From Mactromeris polynyma (Eukaryota > Mollusca > Bivalvia > Venerida > Mactridae), in contig JASFXZ010000001.1 of the NCBI GenBank assembly GCA_032209605.1, forward strand, positions 37,452,619 through 37,516,618: 64,000 nucleotides of DNA, written 5' to 3'. The notes under the pieces are model-generated. The model made no database searches, had not been told where the DNA came from, and worked only from the letters and a program-made list of their open reading frames with translations. Below are positions 42,481 through 54,480 of the stretch, piece after piece. The position numbers and the translations under genes are program-made. Positions within the stretch are counted from its first letter, which is position 1. Each line of letters begins with the position of its first letter.

Positions 42481-42663
42481 TCACTCTTCAGGTCGGTCAG
42501 TGATCTTTACTGAGTTATTAGGAGCCGATGTTTGATAGGTGTTTCCAGCGTAGACTTGTCGTAATTTCGCACTAAATCGACGACGAGGCACTTGGGGGAC
42601 TGGTTTGTGTGCACAGAGTTCTTTGAACTTATGTGTTGACGTCATGAACAGGTCTCCGATCAT
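42481..42663 (-). CDS. Unrecognised 60-residue ORF, possible exon
   Basis: An open frame starting MIGDLFMTSTHKFKELCAHK and ending KITDRPEE then TGA. It is more GC-rich and less repetitive than its surroundings. An acceptor-like TTGATTGTAG at 42,673-42,682 lies just upstream, in keeping with a 3' terminal exon. Basic central part (VPRRRFSAKLRQV). No signal peptide, membrane segment or known domain seen. No neighbouring exon was found, so it may be chance. Confidence 0.2.
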   Translation of the reverse strand: MIGDLFMTSTHKFKELCAHKPVPQVPRRRFSAKLRQVYAGNTYQTSAPNNSVKITDRPEE

Positions 42664-43111
42664 TGACGTGCTACAATCAATTTTATTGCCCCAATGTCAT
42701 AACGGTATAATCTCTGGTGTTATTGTTTTTCTATAGCTATGTATTACATGCTTGTTTCGATTTAGACAATACAACACCTTTCAGATCAGTCTGTGAATGC
42801 AATCAACACTCTTTTGCCCGTAGCATTATTATACACTAATGTATAACCTCAACTCTTACTTGTTGATGGCGCTACGTCAGACCAAATGTGTCACCTTTAA
42901 TTATTTTACATACTTCAAAGCTCAGACAGATAACAATAAAGTCCATTCTGAGGAGTATATTGTAGTGATATATAGATCGGAGTAGGCGTAAGATGTCAGA
43001 CATCATCACCTATGTTTTTAAAGATCTCAACAAAGTTAAGTTTTATTGTCCAATGATAAATCACCTGGAAGAAGTATGATGTGATGAGAATGTGAACCAT
43101 ACTGCCAACTG

Positions 43112-43380
43112 TAATCGGATTTAATGCCGTTTTTTTCCAACAATTTACATAGACGACGGCCAGTTAGCCGAACCAGTTTCTATGGGATTAATCAACAGGC
43201 AGAGGTAACTTATCCTTCAGCAAGCATCTGACAACTTCACAAAGTTAACCAGAGGCGGAGGACTAATGACCGTAGCAAAATGGCTCGGAATGACATTATC
43301 TGCACAGCTCGAGAGTCAAACCTAGACCTCCCGGGTGACAGCCCAGTGGTCATAACACTTAGCTAACCGGGCGGACTATT
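43112..43380 (-). mobile_element. tRNA-derived SINE
   Basis: The minus-strand head GTCCGCCCGGTTAGCTAAG with a GTC anticodon-like loop (GGGCTGTCACCC) and GGTTTGACTC (degraded B box) lies at 43,303-43,374. The body has CAGCAAGCATCTGACAACTTC and GAGGCGGAGGAC. The tail on the plus strand near 43,115-43,140 reads CGGATTTAATGCCGTTTTTT, matching the tail shared with 33.9, 38.4 and 46.5 kb. Confidence 0.65.
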
Positions 43381-43539
43381 CTCAGCAACCTCAGTGACAA
43401 GTCGACTGGATTTATCGTATCAGCTCCATTGGAACTAGAATATATTGGTTACCTCAAATTCTCAGCAACCTCAGTGACAAGGCGACTGGATTTATCGTAT
43501 CAGCTCCATTGGAACTAGAATATATTGGTTACCTCAAAT
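43379..43539 (+). repeat. 80-bp tandem duplication
   Basis: TTCTCAGCAACCTCAGTGAC through GGTTACCTCAAA occurs at 43,379-43,458 and 43,459-43,538 with a single difference seen (AAGTCGACT versus AAGGCGACT). It directly abuts the SINE head. Confidence 0.9.
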
Positions 43540-43984
43540 TGTATTTTGAAACTTTTCACCACGAGTTTGAACCTCTTCATACGAATACGAGTATGTTAAC
43601 ATAACTGACGTTCCCTTGTAGGCAGAATGGAGAGATATTAAAAGTGAATGAAGAAGTCGAACAGGAAATACCGAATATTGCACAGTTACCCCACACAACA
43701 TGATGACGCACCAAAATGTACATTAAATTAACATCAAATGATGTAATCTAAACCGAAATTTACCACGTTGTTACAAAATTAAAACCTCCGAAACATCTAA
43801 TATAATCAAACAGTTCAAAATGGTCATCATGCAGAAGGGTAAAGATATACACATGTTTAATCCCAATGTCCATATTATACAGTCGAACTTCGCTCAATCG
43901 AATTCATCGTGTCCGAATTTTTATTTCGAATAACACATGGTTTCGAATAACCCATTTCAATTCGACGAGCATAAGAATATACAT

Positions 43985-45186
43985 TATTATTATTATTATT
44001 ATTATTATATACCAGATTTTATAGCGCTCATTTCATATAAAAATACACGTTCAAAAGCGCTTTACAAGCTACATATCACAGATTATGGACAAACAATAAA
44101 ACATAAAATGAAAACAAAATTACCTTTCATAATAATGTTATGCTTAAAATAAAGTTCCAATGCCTAATTGTAATTTGAAATGGATAAAATTTATAACATT
44201 TTATAAAACATACATTACAGAATACATGTACTTAAAACAATTGTAAATGTTAAGTTAATATAAATATTATATAATATAGTTTTAAAATTATATATGAGTA
44301 TTTAACATTGTCTTTTTATATCACTTAATTTGATGTTATAGATATACAGTTCCCATATGCTTCAGTAAAATAAGGAGTTTTGAGTGCCTTTTTGAAACTT
44401 GCTAATGTTTTACAATCCTTTATACCAGAGGGAAGCGCATTACATAACCTTGCAGCTGCTGTCTGAAAGCTCCTGTCACCATATCGTACCGTTCGACTTT
44501 TTGGTGGCACCACAAGTGTTAAAGAGTTGTTCTGTGATCTTAAGTTCCTGGATGGCGTGTATATTTCTAACATGTTCACTACATAAGTTGGTGCTTGGTC
44601 ATTGAGTGCCTTATAAGTATGTGTTAGAATCTTGTACTCTACCCTGCACTGCACTGGAAGCCAATGGAGTCCACGTAACATGGGAGTAATATGGTCATAT
44701 CTAGATGTTCTGGAAATGATTCGAGCTGCCGTATTTTGCACATTTTGTAGTTTGTTCATTGAGAGTTTGGGTATTCCATATAAAAGAGCGTTACAATAAT
44801 CCAAACGTGATGTGACGAGAGATTTAACAAGAGATTTGGTTGCATTCGTGGTTAGGTATTGTCTGATATGTCCTATTTGCCGTAACTGTTCACATGTTTT
44901 TTCCATCTTCATGTTTGAGTCCAGAGAAGCACCGAGGTTTCTAACGCTAGGCGATTGCTTTATTTCAGAATTGTCCACTGACACAGAGACATTGGAAACT
45001 GATTGAGCATTGTTTTGAGATGAAAATATTATTAATTCTGTTTTGTCAGCATTGAGTTTCAGCATGTTGTTATTCGTCCAGTTTACTATGTCTTTTAGAC
45101 AGCTCTCAACACGATGAATGGTCTCTTCAATAGAAATTCCGGAACTGATATCTATTTCGGATGATACCAAGTATTCGGACATAAGG
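43985..45186 (-). mobile_element. CR1/L2-like non-LTR retrotransposon, 5'-truncated 3' end
   Basis: An uninterrupted frame (44,325-45,182) covers the end of the RT domain and the C-terminal domain: MLKLNADKTELIIFSSQ, LVTSRLDYCNALLYGIP, KLQNVQNTAARIISR, HITPMLRGLHWLPVQCRVEY and RSFQTAAARLCNALP. These are typical of CR1/L2-clade ORF2. The 3' UTR ends GTAAAGCGCTTTTGAACG ... GAGCGCTATAAAA followed by a (TTA/TAA)n run at 43,981-44,008, the expected 3' hairpin and microsatellite tail. The YADD catalytic core and the endonuclease are absent. No stop in 285 codons suggests a younger insertion than the other RT relics here. Confidence 0.88.
44325..45182 (-). CDS. CR1/L2-like ORF2 C-terminal reading frame (285 codons)
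   Basis: This is the coding part of the truncated element. It starts within the RT thumb region (SCLKDIVNWTNNNMLKLNAD; KTE..IF) and ends FTEAYGNCISITSN then TAA. It lacks the palm catalytic aspartates, so it cannot reverse transcribe alone. The first ATG is only the first Met after the truncation point and probably not a real start. Upstream of about 45,186 the homology stops. Confidence 0.8.
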   Translation of the reverse strand: MSEYLVSSEIDISSGISIEETIHRVESCLKDIVNWTNNNMLKLNADKTELIIFSSQNNAQSVSNVSVSVDNSEIKQSPSVRNLGASLDSNMKMEKTCEQLRQIGHIRQYLTTNATKSLVKSLVTSRLDYCNALLYGIPKLSMNKLQNVQNTAARIISRTSRYDHITPMLRGLHWLPVQCRVEYKILTHTYKALNDQAPTYVVNMLEIYTPSRNLRSQNNSLTLVVPPKSRTVRYGDRSFQTAAARLCNALPSGIKDCKTLASFKKALKTPYFTEAYGNCISITSN

Positions 45187-45189
45187 TTG

Positions 45190-47590
45190 TAGAATAAACG
45201 AGGTTCGACTGGATAAAGAAACCGATGGAATTAGTGCATCACTGAATCGACCTGTCATAAGCAACAGAAAGCAGCTCCTGACATACGAGTATGTATGTAT
45301 TTGAAAATGATAAAACATATTAAGTGACATGTCTGTCAATACTGCTGAAATCTAAAGAAGAATTAAACCACCTCTGTTTGTTTGGTTATTTGGAAAATGT
45401 CTTATTTTTTACTTATCGTGCAGTTCAAAGTCGTGTTGTGTAGTTTTCGTTGTCATCAGGATTTCTGTTTTCCTTTTGTCATCACTCTCTCCCTCTCTCT
45501 CTGTGCCTCGTATCTTTTGTTTTGTTTTGATAGGTCGGATGTAGTTCTGATGTTTTGTAATTGGCCTTCCTAAAACAAGGTACTTGTTTCACTTTTTGCA
45601 AAGATTTGTACATAAAAGTATTTATTTAACCTTAGTCGAGGGATTTTTAGATTTTTAAGGTCACTTTCATCTTATTCGGAGCTCGAATATATCGTAAAAT
45701 GATATAGAAACTACTGTACGACTACAGTATACAAACAAATTAACTTTGAATATAACTGAAGACGGATTTATCACGGTTTCTAATCACTTCATACATATAT
45801 TCATCTGATGAAAACAGTGTTATTATCTATAAATATTATCACATGCGAAGCTGTGATAAAGCCTTGAAATATGAGTTAAATCTCAGAGAGATTGCGGCAA
45901 AGTCACAAACATCGCTTTATGATCAAAACAACCAGATATAATATGACTAGTGCAAAACCACTGTAATTTTCTCCTTTTGGCAATACGGGTTAATTCAGTT
46001 TTGTATCAATTCCTCGATATTATGATTACTGAGAAAATACTGAACTTTTGACTCATGAATTTATGGATTTCAAGTAAAACACAATACGTGTGGGGACAAT
46101 GCATGTATAGTAAAATTAATGTGTGATATTTTGTCTGAATCACTAAATATCAAATGCGCATTATATCGATACAAAAGTGATAATCACCAGCAACAGAGGG
46201 ACATGAAAGTAGCATTAATGAAATACTAGATATCTCAATCGAATGTAAATACATTCAGCTATCAATCAAGTGCCCGAAGATAGACAGAAAGCATTACATG
46301 AAAAGAACAGCACTAGTCATTCTAGTCAGAATCTCATGACAACAATCGACATGATCATTCACGGATGTCACGGAATGGACATTTTATTTGTGCACAAAAA
46401 TGCAAACAGGAATTTAGGAAATACGACGCACTTCGTAAATGCGAATCGTTACTCTTTTCCACTCTATATTTATTACAATCCTTCATGCGTTTGTTTGTTT
46501 CATCGGGTTTAATGCCGTTTCTCAACGATATTTCAATCCGTCATAACGATTCTTAATGTGGAACGAACCCGAGTGACGAATGACAGATACTGTACATAAT
46601 GTCATCATCGTTTTGGATGATTTCTATAGGTTTGGAATTAATTCAACTTCCAAGAAATTTGCTACTATTCATTTCTGAACGCACATTAAATCGCAGATGA
46701 TTGTGTGACTCATTGAAATGAGATAGTAGCACCCGTATCTTTCTAATTAATTTATGAGCCCCGTAAATGAATTATGCTTAATTAGAATACCGGTATTAGA
46801 CACAATTAAGCTGAACTCGCCGGAATTTGGTTTAGTTTTCTATTAAATTTCATCGATCACCGACCATCTGATCATAATCTAGTTATTCAGTTTTTTTTTA
46901 CTTCATTTGCATTATAAAATAACGAAACAAGTCGGTCGATCGAGAAATAAAAGTTGTGTATTTTAATGCAAGAATCAATATAATGATTCTTCAATCAGTT
47001 GAGTTGCTGGATACTGCTCGACATCATTTAATGATGTTATCAAATAAATATCACGTTTGCAAACGAAAAATATTATGTGAACCTAATGGCAAAGGCTGAT
47101 CCACAATTATTGTTTGTGTTATTTCTAAAAAAAAATTGATTATTTCTGTCTGAAAGACTGACAGGAGTGGGTGATACATTTTGCAACCACTTTATAAATC
47201 CATAAATTTAAACACAATTTAGACAAAGTTACTGTCGATGAGTAGTTTTAGAAGACGAGGAGAAAATGCCACATTTATTTGAACAAGCCGCCATTCCCAA
47301 GCAAAAATACAAAAGGAAACATAAAAGACAAACAGGCGAAACGGACTCTAGACAAAAACATACATGTAAGTTGCAAAGGTGTTTGTCAGTTTTGGGTCAA
47401 GAAAAGTTTGTATTCGGCCAAGAGCATTTTTGCACGTGACAATGAATACTGTAGCACACTGTATCTCACTGTACATTTGTCCTGAAATACAATGTGAGGT
47501 ATCATCGAGGTATAAATGCAATTATATCTTTTGACTAGTTTTTCATAGAAAGAAATGTTAAGATGTTAAGGGAAACGCCACATTCATAAG
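45190..47590. other. Non-coding AT-rich stretch with a solo SINE tail
   Basis: No gene seen. At 46,500-46,545 the minus strand carries GATTGAAATATCGTTGAGAA then ACGGCATTAAACCCGATGAA, the same tail as the SINE at 38,201-38,416 but without head or body. Confidence 0.5.
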
Positions 47591-47780
47591 TCAATGCCTC
47601 CCCATACAGATCCCAGGGAAACACCAGCCTACGAAACATTAGGAATTGAGGAGGGATAAGGGCAAATATCTGTGGGAACGGGGAAGTAAAGAACTGTTTG
47701 GCTGACTACTTGTATCCATGGGGAATTCAAGGGGACAACAAGGGGAAGGGGTTGAACGAATGGAATACACAAAGGACAAG
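47580..47780 (+). repeat. Dispersed repeat, copy 1 (second copy near 52.4-52.6 kb)
   Basis: CAGGGAAACACCAGCCTACGA, ATTGAGGAGG, GGGCAAATATCTGTGGGAA and GAATTCAAGGGGACAAC match in order 52,470-52,640 (GGGGAAACATCAACGTACGA, GTTGAGGAGACG, GGCAAACATCTATGGGAAT). Both are plus strand and non-coding; class not recognised. Confidence 0.6.
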
Positions 47781-48059
47781 CCAAGAAAGCCAGTGGCATT
47801 GGACCGAAATGAGTCTTAAGTTTAGAGCTATCAAAACTCGAATTAACCGTAGCAGTACTATTGTGTAATTATCAGCAACAACATCGTAAGATAAACACCA
47901 TGTTGACTCGAATATGAACCTTTACAAATGAGCCATATTAGATAATCGCTAGGATATCAAAATAATGATCACGTTGATGAGAAAATAATGATGCGAGTAA
48001 ATAATGACAAGATGATGCAGATTAAACCAGAACTGAATATCTCTGTGAAATACTGTTTC

Positions 48060-49205
48060 TGATTAGTTATGTGGCTTATTCTGCTGTTTCGTGTGCTATT
48101 TGTTTACGTTCGTTTGCTTATACTATTTGTAATCAGTTCTGTAACTTCTTCGGCTGTTTCATATACATGTTATCAACAGTTTCTAAAACTTCTGTTCCTA
48201 TAGTAAATATTCTATGTAACCTTGTTCAGCCCTTACTGGATACCATGATTTTTGTTTCGGTAGTATTAACATTAAGTTTCCATTCATCGCAGTAATTTTT
48301 GAATTTGTTTAAATCTGATTGAAGATCGTTTTCCTTATTACAGTGTCATCGGCATAAAGCAGTATACAGAATTTCAGATACACATGTGTGTTTTCAATTT
48401 CTGTATCTATATTTATTCCATTTATGCAACTAGATTGTAAATAGTTATCAAAATCGTTTAGATATATGGAAAGAAGAAAGGGTGACAAATTTTCCCCTTG
48501 TCGTACCCCTATAAGACAATGGAAAAAGGGAGTAGATCCCTCGGTGGTTACTACTTTAGACTTTATGTTTTGATACAGATGTTTGATAACATACAGGCAT
48601 TTTCCATTGATATTTTCTTTCATAAGTTTCTGCCACATACCTATTCTCCAAACAGAATCAAAGGCCTGTTTAAAATCCACAAAACAACAGTAAAGATTCA
48701 TCTTGTTTGATTGAACTATGTCAATTAGGCTTTAAAGGATAAATATATTGTCAATTGTGGAATAGTTTTTACGAAAGCCTGTTTGGGTTTCATGTATAAC
48801 ATTAGTTTTTTTCAGCAAATTTCGTGAGTCTGTATTTAGAATACACGTAAACAGTTTACAAAAATAACTCAACAGTGATATCGGCCGGTAATTCTCTGGT
48901 GATTCTGGGCTACCCTTGTTTTTATATATCTTATATATGTTCTTGCTTTCCATTAATGATGTTCAATACTACTAAGGGTCAGCATATTTAAGGTTACGCA
49001 GTTGCTGTATTCTGTTTGCATTATGTTGTGCTCTTCTTAATGTTCTTTTATACTGTTTACTAACTGATTTCAGTAAATCTTTAAAATACGGTGTCTTGTA
49101 CTTGTTGTATGTTTTTTTCTAGTTTTATGGTAAGCGTATCGTAATACATGTTATGATTTATCAAACCATGGACAATTGCGTTTAATGTTATTCGATTTTG
49201 TGCGT
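48060..49205 (-). mobile_element. Non-LTR retrotransposon ORF2 fragment with reverse transcriptase core
   Basis: Minus strand in order: linker CPWFDKS..., PYFKDLLKSVSKQYKRTLRR, then ENYRPISLLSYFCKLFT, GFRKNYSTIDNIFIL, stop, CCFVDFKQAFDSVWRIGMWQ, LIGVRQGENLSPFLLSIYLN, LLYADDTVI, and after a frameshift DLQSDLNKFKNYCDEWKLNV and TKIMVSSKG. These are RT motifs including the YADD catalytic box and both flanking Asp regions. Two stops and frameshifts kill it. The domain style resembles the C-terminal fragment at 40.7-41.3 kb, possibly another copy of one family. Confidence 0.88.
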
Positions 49206-49209
49206 TTGT

Positions 49210-52200
49210 CTTCATTGTGAGTTATGACTCCAAATGAAATATATATATTATAAAATATGTATACTCAAATGTTATACTAGAAGTGGTTTGTGACAGTTTA
49301 TAAAGTTTACTGCTCTTTTACATCCCTAAAGGCCTTTTGCCCATTGAGTCACACCATTTAGTATTTATGTATGGAACTCCGGCACTGTCTTTTGTAGACA
49401 CGCAAATCTATTATAAGGTGAGTTGTTTATTACTTTTGATTTATGTACCAAATGATCTTTACATCTTTAGTTTGTAATGTTGCCTCATGCGCTTTTCCTG
49501 GGATAGTTTCTTCAACACGCACCGATAAGTGCAAGCGTCTGGTATTTCAATCGTAGAAGCTAATGTAGCTTGTATAGTGAGGGTCATAGTTCATTGATAC
49601 ATACATCACATCCTAGTTGGCCATGTCAGAGGCTTGGGACCCCACAACTAATTTATCATGTCTATTAAGGGACGATCACACATGGGCTATACAGCAGAGG
49701 TTCTGATTAACCATACTCCCATTTTTAAGTATTAAACGGTCAAAAAGAGTAGTCGATTAGATAGAGTTGTTTTGGCCTTGAAATGGTAGTAGAAGAATAT
49801 CGCGGAGATTTTTTGACAAACGGCTAATTTTGATGCCTTAACTGTCGATGATAATTAAGGGAATGTGTCATTAAACAGGAAAAACCTTTTAGAAGCGTAT
49901 TGTTGCAGTGAAATACGTTCATCGCTTGTAGATGACCAGCATCATTTCGATGCATAAATGCTCCATTTCTTCATCTGTCAGTTTAACGCAGTCGTCAACG
50001 TGTTTTTTCAAACATTTTCAGCTCCCCTAAATTTATCTACTGAAGCAGTGTGTTTACGCGCTCGCTTGCATTTTCCAGTGTCCATGTAGATTATCAGCCC
50101 GTTAAAAATATAACTACATCATAATACAATTACCGCTACATAATAAAGTATGGACACTATATAATAGGGTCGCGACAAAATGAAAAAATAACGACATAAT
50201 ATAACAAATGATGCACAAATTGTGAAGGAAAAAAGAACATGATCAAAACAATTTACGATTTAATATATAACGGACATAGTATAATACAGTATGGACATAA
50301 TATAATATAAAGGATGCACATAACGCACTAACTTGTCTACATAAGATAAAGACAATCTAGCTCTATATTATATACTATGAATGTCAAATATAAGTTCAAA
50401 CTTAAAGTACAAATTATAACGATATACGGACATAACATAAATATATTCGCACAGCATGTAATAAACTTGGTATATGTCACAATATAATAACAAACAAACG
50501 CAATAACATATTTTCAAGACGACAAGCGACAGTAGCGGCGTTCCATACTTGATAATCTCTGGCAGTGTTACAGTCATGCCAAGTTCATTTAGATCATTTT
50601 CCAAAGTAAGAAACATCCACAGGGAGGAATATTAGAAGCTCCGCTCCAATGTCACAATAACAGTCACTTCGTATTACAAATTTAGATTGAAAAATACAAT
50701 AAAAAACTTATGAAGTGCCTTTGGATAAATATTTAATTGGTTGTGTTAAATTCATGTCTCTATCGCCGCGAAGAGTGAAATTCCCAAGGTCTGTCTAATA
50801 AATCAGCGGACTGCTTGTCAATGTGATTCAAGCGATTTCAATTTTGCATTTTTAAATGTTTTACAAGTACAGTATTTCGACATGTATCATGTCTCATTTG
50901 TGGAAGCAGTGCTTTTGTATGGCAGTATCTGCTCGACTTTACAATCATTTTTTGAGAGCGCGTTTTAGTTGCGACATGTGTAACGGACAGTGGGTCTTGC
51001 AAGTGCTGTTTTACGGTTTCGATACGTACTTTTTTGTCCTTCCACAAGTATCCAACATATTTCTTACAGAGACTATGGATGACAATTGTCTTAAGATGTG
51101 CATTCGAAAGCTTTAAAACATTCTCAATGTGACACAAGTGTCTAAACGTTAAATGGAAGAATACACATAATTGCTAGCAGTTTCAAGAACAAACTGATAC
51201 CCTTTTTTCATATATCAAGCACATAGTTCTTTTACATTACATAAGCTGTAAAAACTAGATAATTCAACAGTGTAACATATGATATGAATTTTAAATGACG
51301 ACACAATAAAAAGATTTTATCTGAAAACATAAAACTATGTGTCCTTCACTGTTATGTTGTCATGTTTGTTTTCTCATGCTTTTTGATGGTCGACCATTTA
51401 CAGTTCGATTTCTGTGTTTTCTTTGAGGAAGTCCATGATCACTGGTGAGGTCAAATCATCGCTGACAAAACGTCCCAATTTCGCTAAGAAGCATTAAGCC
51501 TATCTAGACAAAAGGCAAATAAGAACGTTAGATAAAACATAATCAGTAAGATTTAACAATAATTCGAGACCCAATGTCGGGACGGTATGAGCTGTTTAGC
51601 CGGCCGCAATGACAGTTTATAGATATATATTTTATTTTTCAAATATGTTCGTCAGTTGATGATTGTAGTGCTTCCAGATATTTCATACCAGTACTGGCTT
51701 ATTAGCAGAAAGTATGTGAGAGTCACCGTATTGAATCAGCGGTCGATAACGAATGTATTCAGGCGCATGGTCAAAGCCACACATCAGAACTTTGGGCATC
51801 GACCAGGGATTTTTAAACGTTAGGCATCTAAAATGGTGTCCTCCATAAGATCGAATCAGGAACAGTAAACATTAAGTAAACATACGCATCAGGGAGGTTC
51901 GTACCTACATTCTTAAATATATTATGTAGTTCTTGTGTTTAATGAACTGATCGTAATGGCTACAGTGCATGAGTTAAGTACAAAAGTACGTTACTCATCT
52001 CATGTATTTCCCTGGTTAAGTATCACATATTAATCAAAGATTGACAATACTGATGGAGCTATACTATAATTGTCCCATTATGTGATTTTTACGAGCTAAC
52101 GTATGCGTGGCCTGGGAAATTTCCGAAAGATGTATCCGAAGAATCATAATATATTGGACGGTTAATTACCGCTTGCTGGACTCATATACGATTATTTCCA

Positions 52201-52440
52201 ATTAACGATCTTTGTATGACATCTCTTGTCGATATTTGGACTACTATCTTTCGTCTTAGACGTAGAATGTCATAGTTATCCATCCTATTTAACGACATTC
52301 ACTTTTTATAGTTATATATACGCACACATGCGAGTTTCTGACACGTGTATATTATGTCTACATCCAAAACATGCTGAAGAAATAGATTTGTTTTAGGCCA
52401 ATCTTTAGGAACAATTCAACTGTTACATGGACCACCACAT
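49210..52440. other. Non-coding AT-rich stretch
   Basis: No gene recognised. Minus-strand ORFs at 50,368-50,616 (ELGMTVTLPEIIKYGTP) and 50,838-51,137 (YLWKDKKVRIETVKQHLQDP) have somewhat protein-like composition but match no family I know. The many ATAATATA-type words at 50,100-50,300 are low complexity. Confidence 0.4.
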
Positions 52441-52640
52441 ACACTCGAAAATGCCTTCCTACACATATCACGGGGAAACATCAACGTACGAAACATCAAG
52501 TGTTGAGGAGACGTTAAGGCAAACATCTATGGGAATAGGCAATTAATGAATTGTCTGGTTGACAATCAAAGACAACTACGGAAAATTTGAGGGGAAAATG
52601 TTGAAATGGATGGAATTTGATGGAATACGATGACATATTC
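52440..52640 (+). repeat. Dispersed repeat, copy 2 (see 47,580)
   Basis: Same block order as at 47,580-47,780, with GAAATGGATGGAATTTGATG in place of the last part. Non-coding. Confidence 0.6.
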
Positions 52641-54250
52641 TAGTTTTGCGTTTTCATTATACAAATCAAAGGTCTAACTGGCTACAAACTGACTTACTTA
52701 GTAACTATGATAACACTGTACCTACACACGATTATCTTCTTTGTCACTTTCTAGCTTTCATAATCCATCAATTATTATTTTGTGTGTTTTATAACATTTA
52801 ACACAGCGCAATCTGCAGCGGATGTCTTCTTCTACAAGCACATCTACCATCTACAATGAGTAAGTGGTAAGGCATCTGATTTAATCATCTACAGTCAAAC
52901 AGTCGCCCAGAGCACATACCTCGCTTCAGGATGGAATTAACGTTAAGATTTACAATTTTTGTACGCATTACTGATCCATAGACTTTAACATTGGTTGAAC
53001 TTGCTCTCATTTAGTAGATTTAACTGCCAATTGTTAAAACAAATGAGAAATTGTTTGACCTTCGAGCTAGACTGATTCTGATTCTAGAGTTTTATGTTTA
53101 GGGGAATCATTAAAATTATCGAACTTTTCAGACAGATGGGAACAAAGATCTTTACAATTTAATAGACAACATAAATTTGGACTGGGAATATAAATTTTCT
53201 CGTGAGAACACCATAACGTTAGATCTGCCAATATGCTTAAGTAACTGTCCACTACTCAATTTGATGTTCGTGCTAAATTACCAAATATTTACACTGATCA
53301 GCGCCAATGTCTTGATCTGTAGATTGTGGATCGTTTATTTACAGCTTTAATATCACATTAAATCTACATTAGTACTGGCATGTAATAGTAAGAAACACAC
53401 ATGCTATCACTATAGAGTGTATGTGAACTACAATTAAACAGCCACACTGTCGTGAATTGACTTAAATTGGTAAACTGAAATATATATATTTAGCTTAAGC
53501 CCATATATTATTTGATATATCCTCTATAAAAAAAATACATCGACTTGACTTTTTTAATTTAAACTAACAGATTTAAAGCCGCAACCTGTCAGGATTCACA
53601 CATTTAGTGAATGCAAATCGATTTGGTTTCGTTTTCATGAGATTGAAAGCCACTTTTCAACATTTTTTCTCAGTAATGCATGGCAGTGAGTTACCTAATG
53701 AGGGGGGGGGGGGGGGGGGGGGGTGGAGCTCGAATACAAATGGGACCAGTGCTTGTTTATTATCTTAATGTCAATCACTCTTATTTGATGTAAAGTGTTG
53801 AATATCCTTTGGCTTGAAGTAAACCGTATCATCTTTATCGAATTAGAATTATAATTCAGTATATTTAATTTTTGTTAAATGTTTCGTGATGGAAAAGTCG
53901 TGTAAACAGATAAAGAAAATAAGTAAACATTGAGTTTATTGGTACAATCACGTGAATTATAGGGATTAGGTACACCATTAGTCTTATCAAAAATCTTTTC
54001 AATTTGCTCTTACGATTTCTTTGAATACTTATGAAGGTCAGTAACACATAATTCAAGTGCTTGGCTAGCTAACACTTAAGCATGAATTAAAAATACCACC
54101 ATGAGAAACATTTGGGAGAAACGCCCACAGTTTTGTAGTAGTACCTAATGTCTTGCTAGTTTAGTTATCCAGATGGCTGTCGTTAAGTTGATACTTTCAT
54201 CGTGGGTACTCACACGATTAAAATAACGTTCCACCTTCACAAAATAAGCT
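52640..54250. other. Non-coding AT-rich stretch with a poly-G run
   Basis: No gene seen. A run of about 22 G lies at 53,702-53,723. Confidence 0.5.
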
Positions 54251-54480
54251 CTTGTGTCGATCATCCATTACATCCCCGTGTTTGTCCTCTTTGATTCTCC
54301 TTATTTATCCCTTATTGTCGACCAGGCTATTCCTTGCGCCCCTGTTCCCTTACGTATTTACCATTGAGCCTCCTCAAATGCCTTTTGTTTTTGGACTGTT
54401 GTTTTCCCGGAGGTCTGTGTGGAGAGGAATTGTCTTGTGTATGTGGCGTCCCATGTAGCAACTTATTCTCTCTTTTACCA
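54251..54480 (+). repeat. Dispersed repeat (CCCGGAGGTCTGTG family)
   Basis: TTGTTTTCCCGGAGGTCTGTG, GTCTTGTGTATGTGGCGTC and TAGCAACTTATTCTC correspond to 63,610-63,690 and to the start of the window. The preceding 150 bp (CCTCCTCAAATGCC) also partly match 63,580-63,600 (CATCCTCAAGTGCC). It is a repeat of unknown class. Confidence 0.6.

Noticed and set aside
48309..48701. Host gene encoding a reverse transcriptase-like protein
   Set aside because: Motif order, stops and frameshifts on both sides show a dead non-LTR retrotransposon.
50838..51137. Minus-strand ORF as a zinc-finger or transposase exon
   Set aside because: It has no ordered Cys/His pattern or splice support; composition alone is not enough.
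53702..53723. Poly-G run as a structural or regulatory element
   Set aside because: It is a simple homopolymer in non-coding DNA; nothing around it suggests a function and its length may be a sequencing uncertainty.
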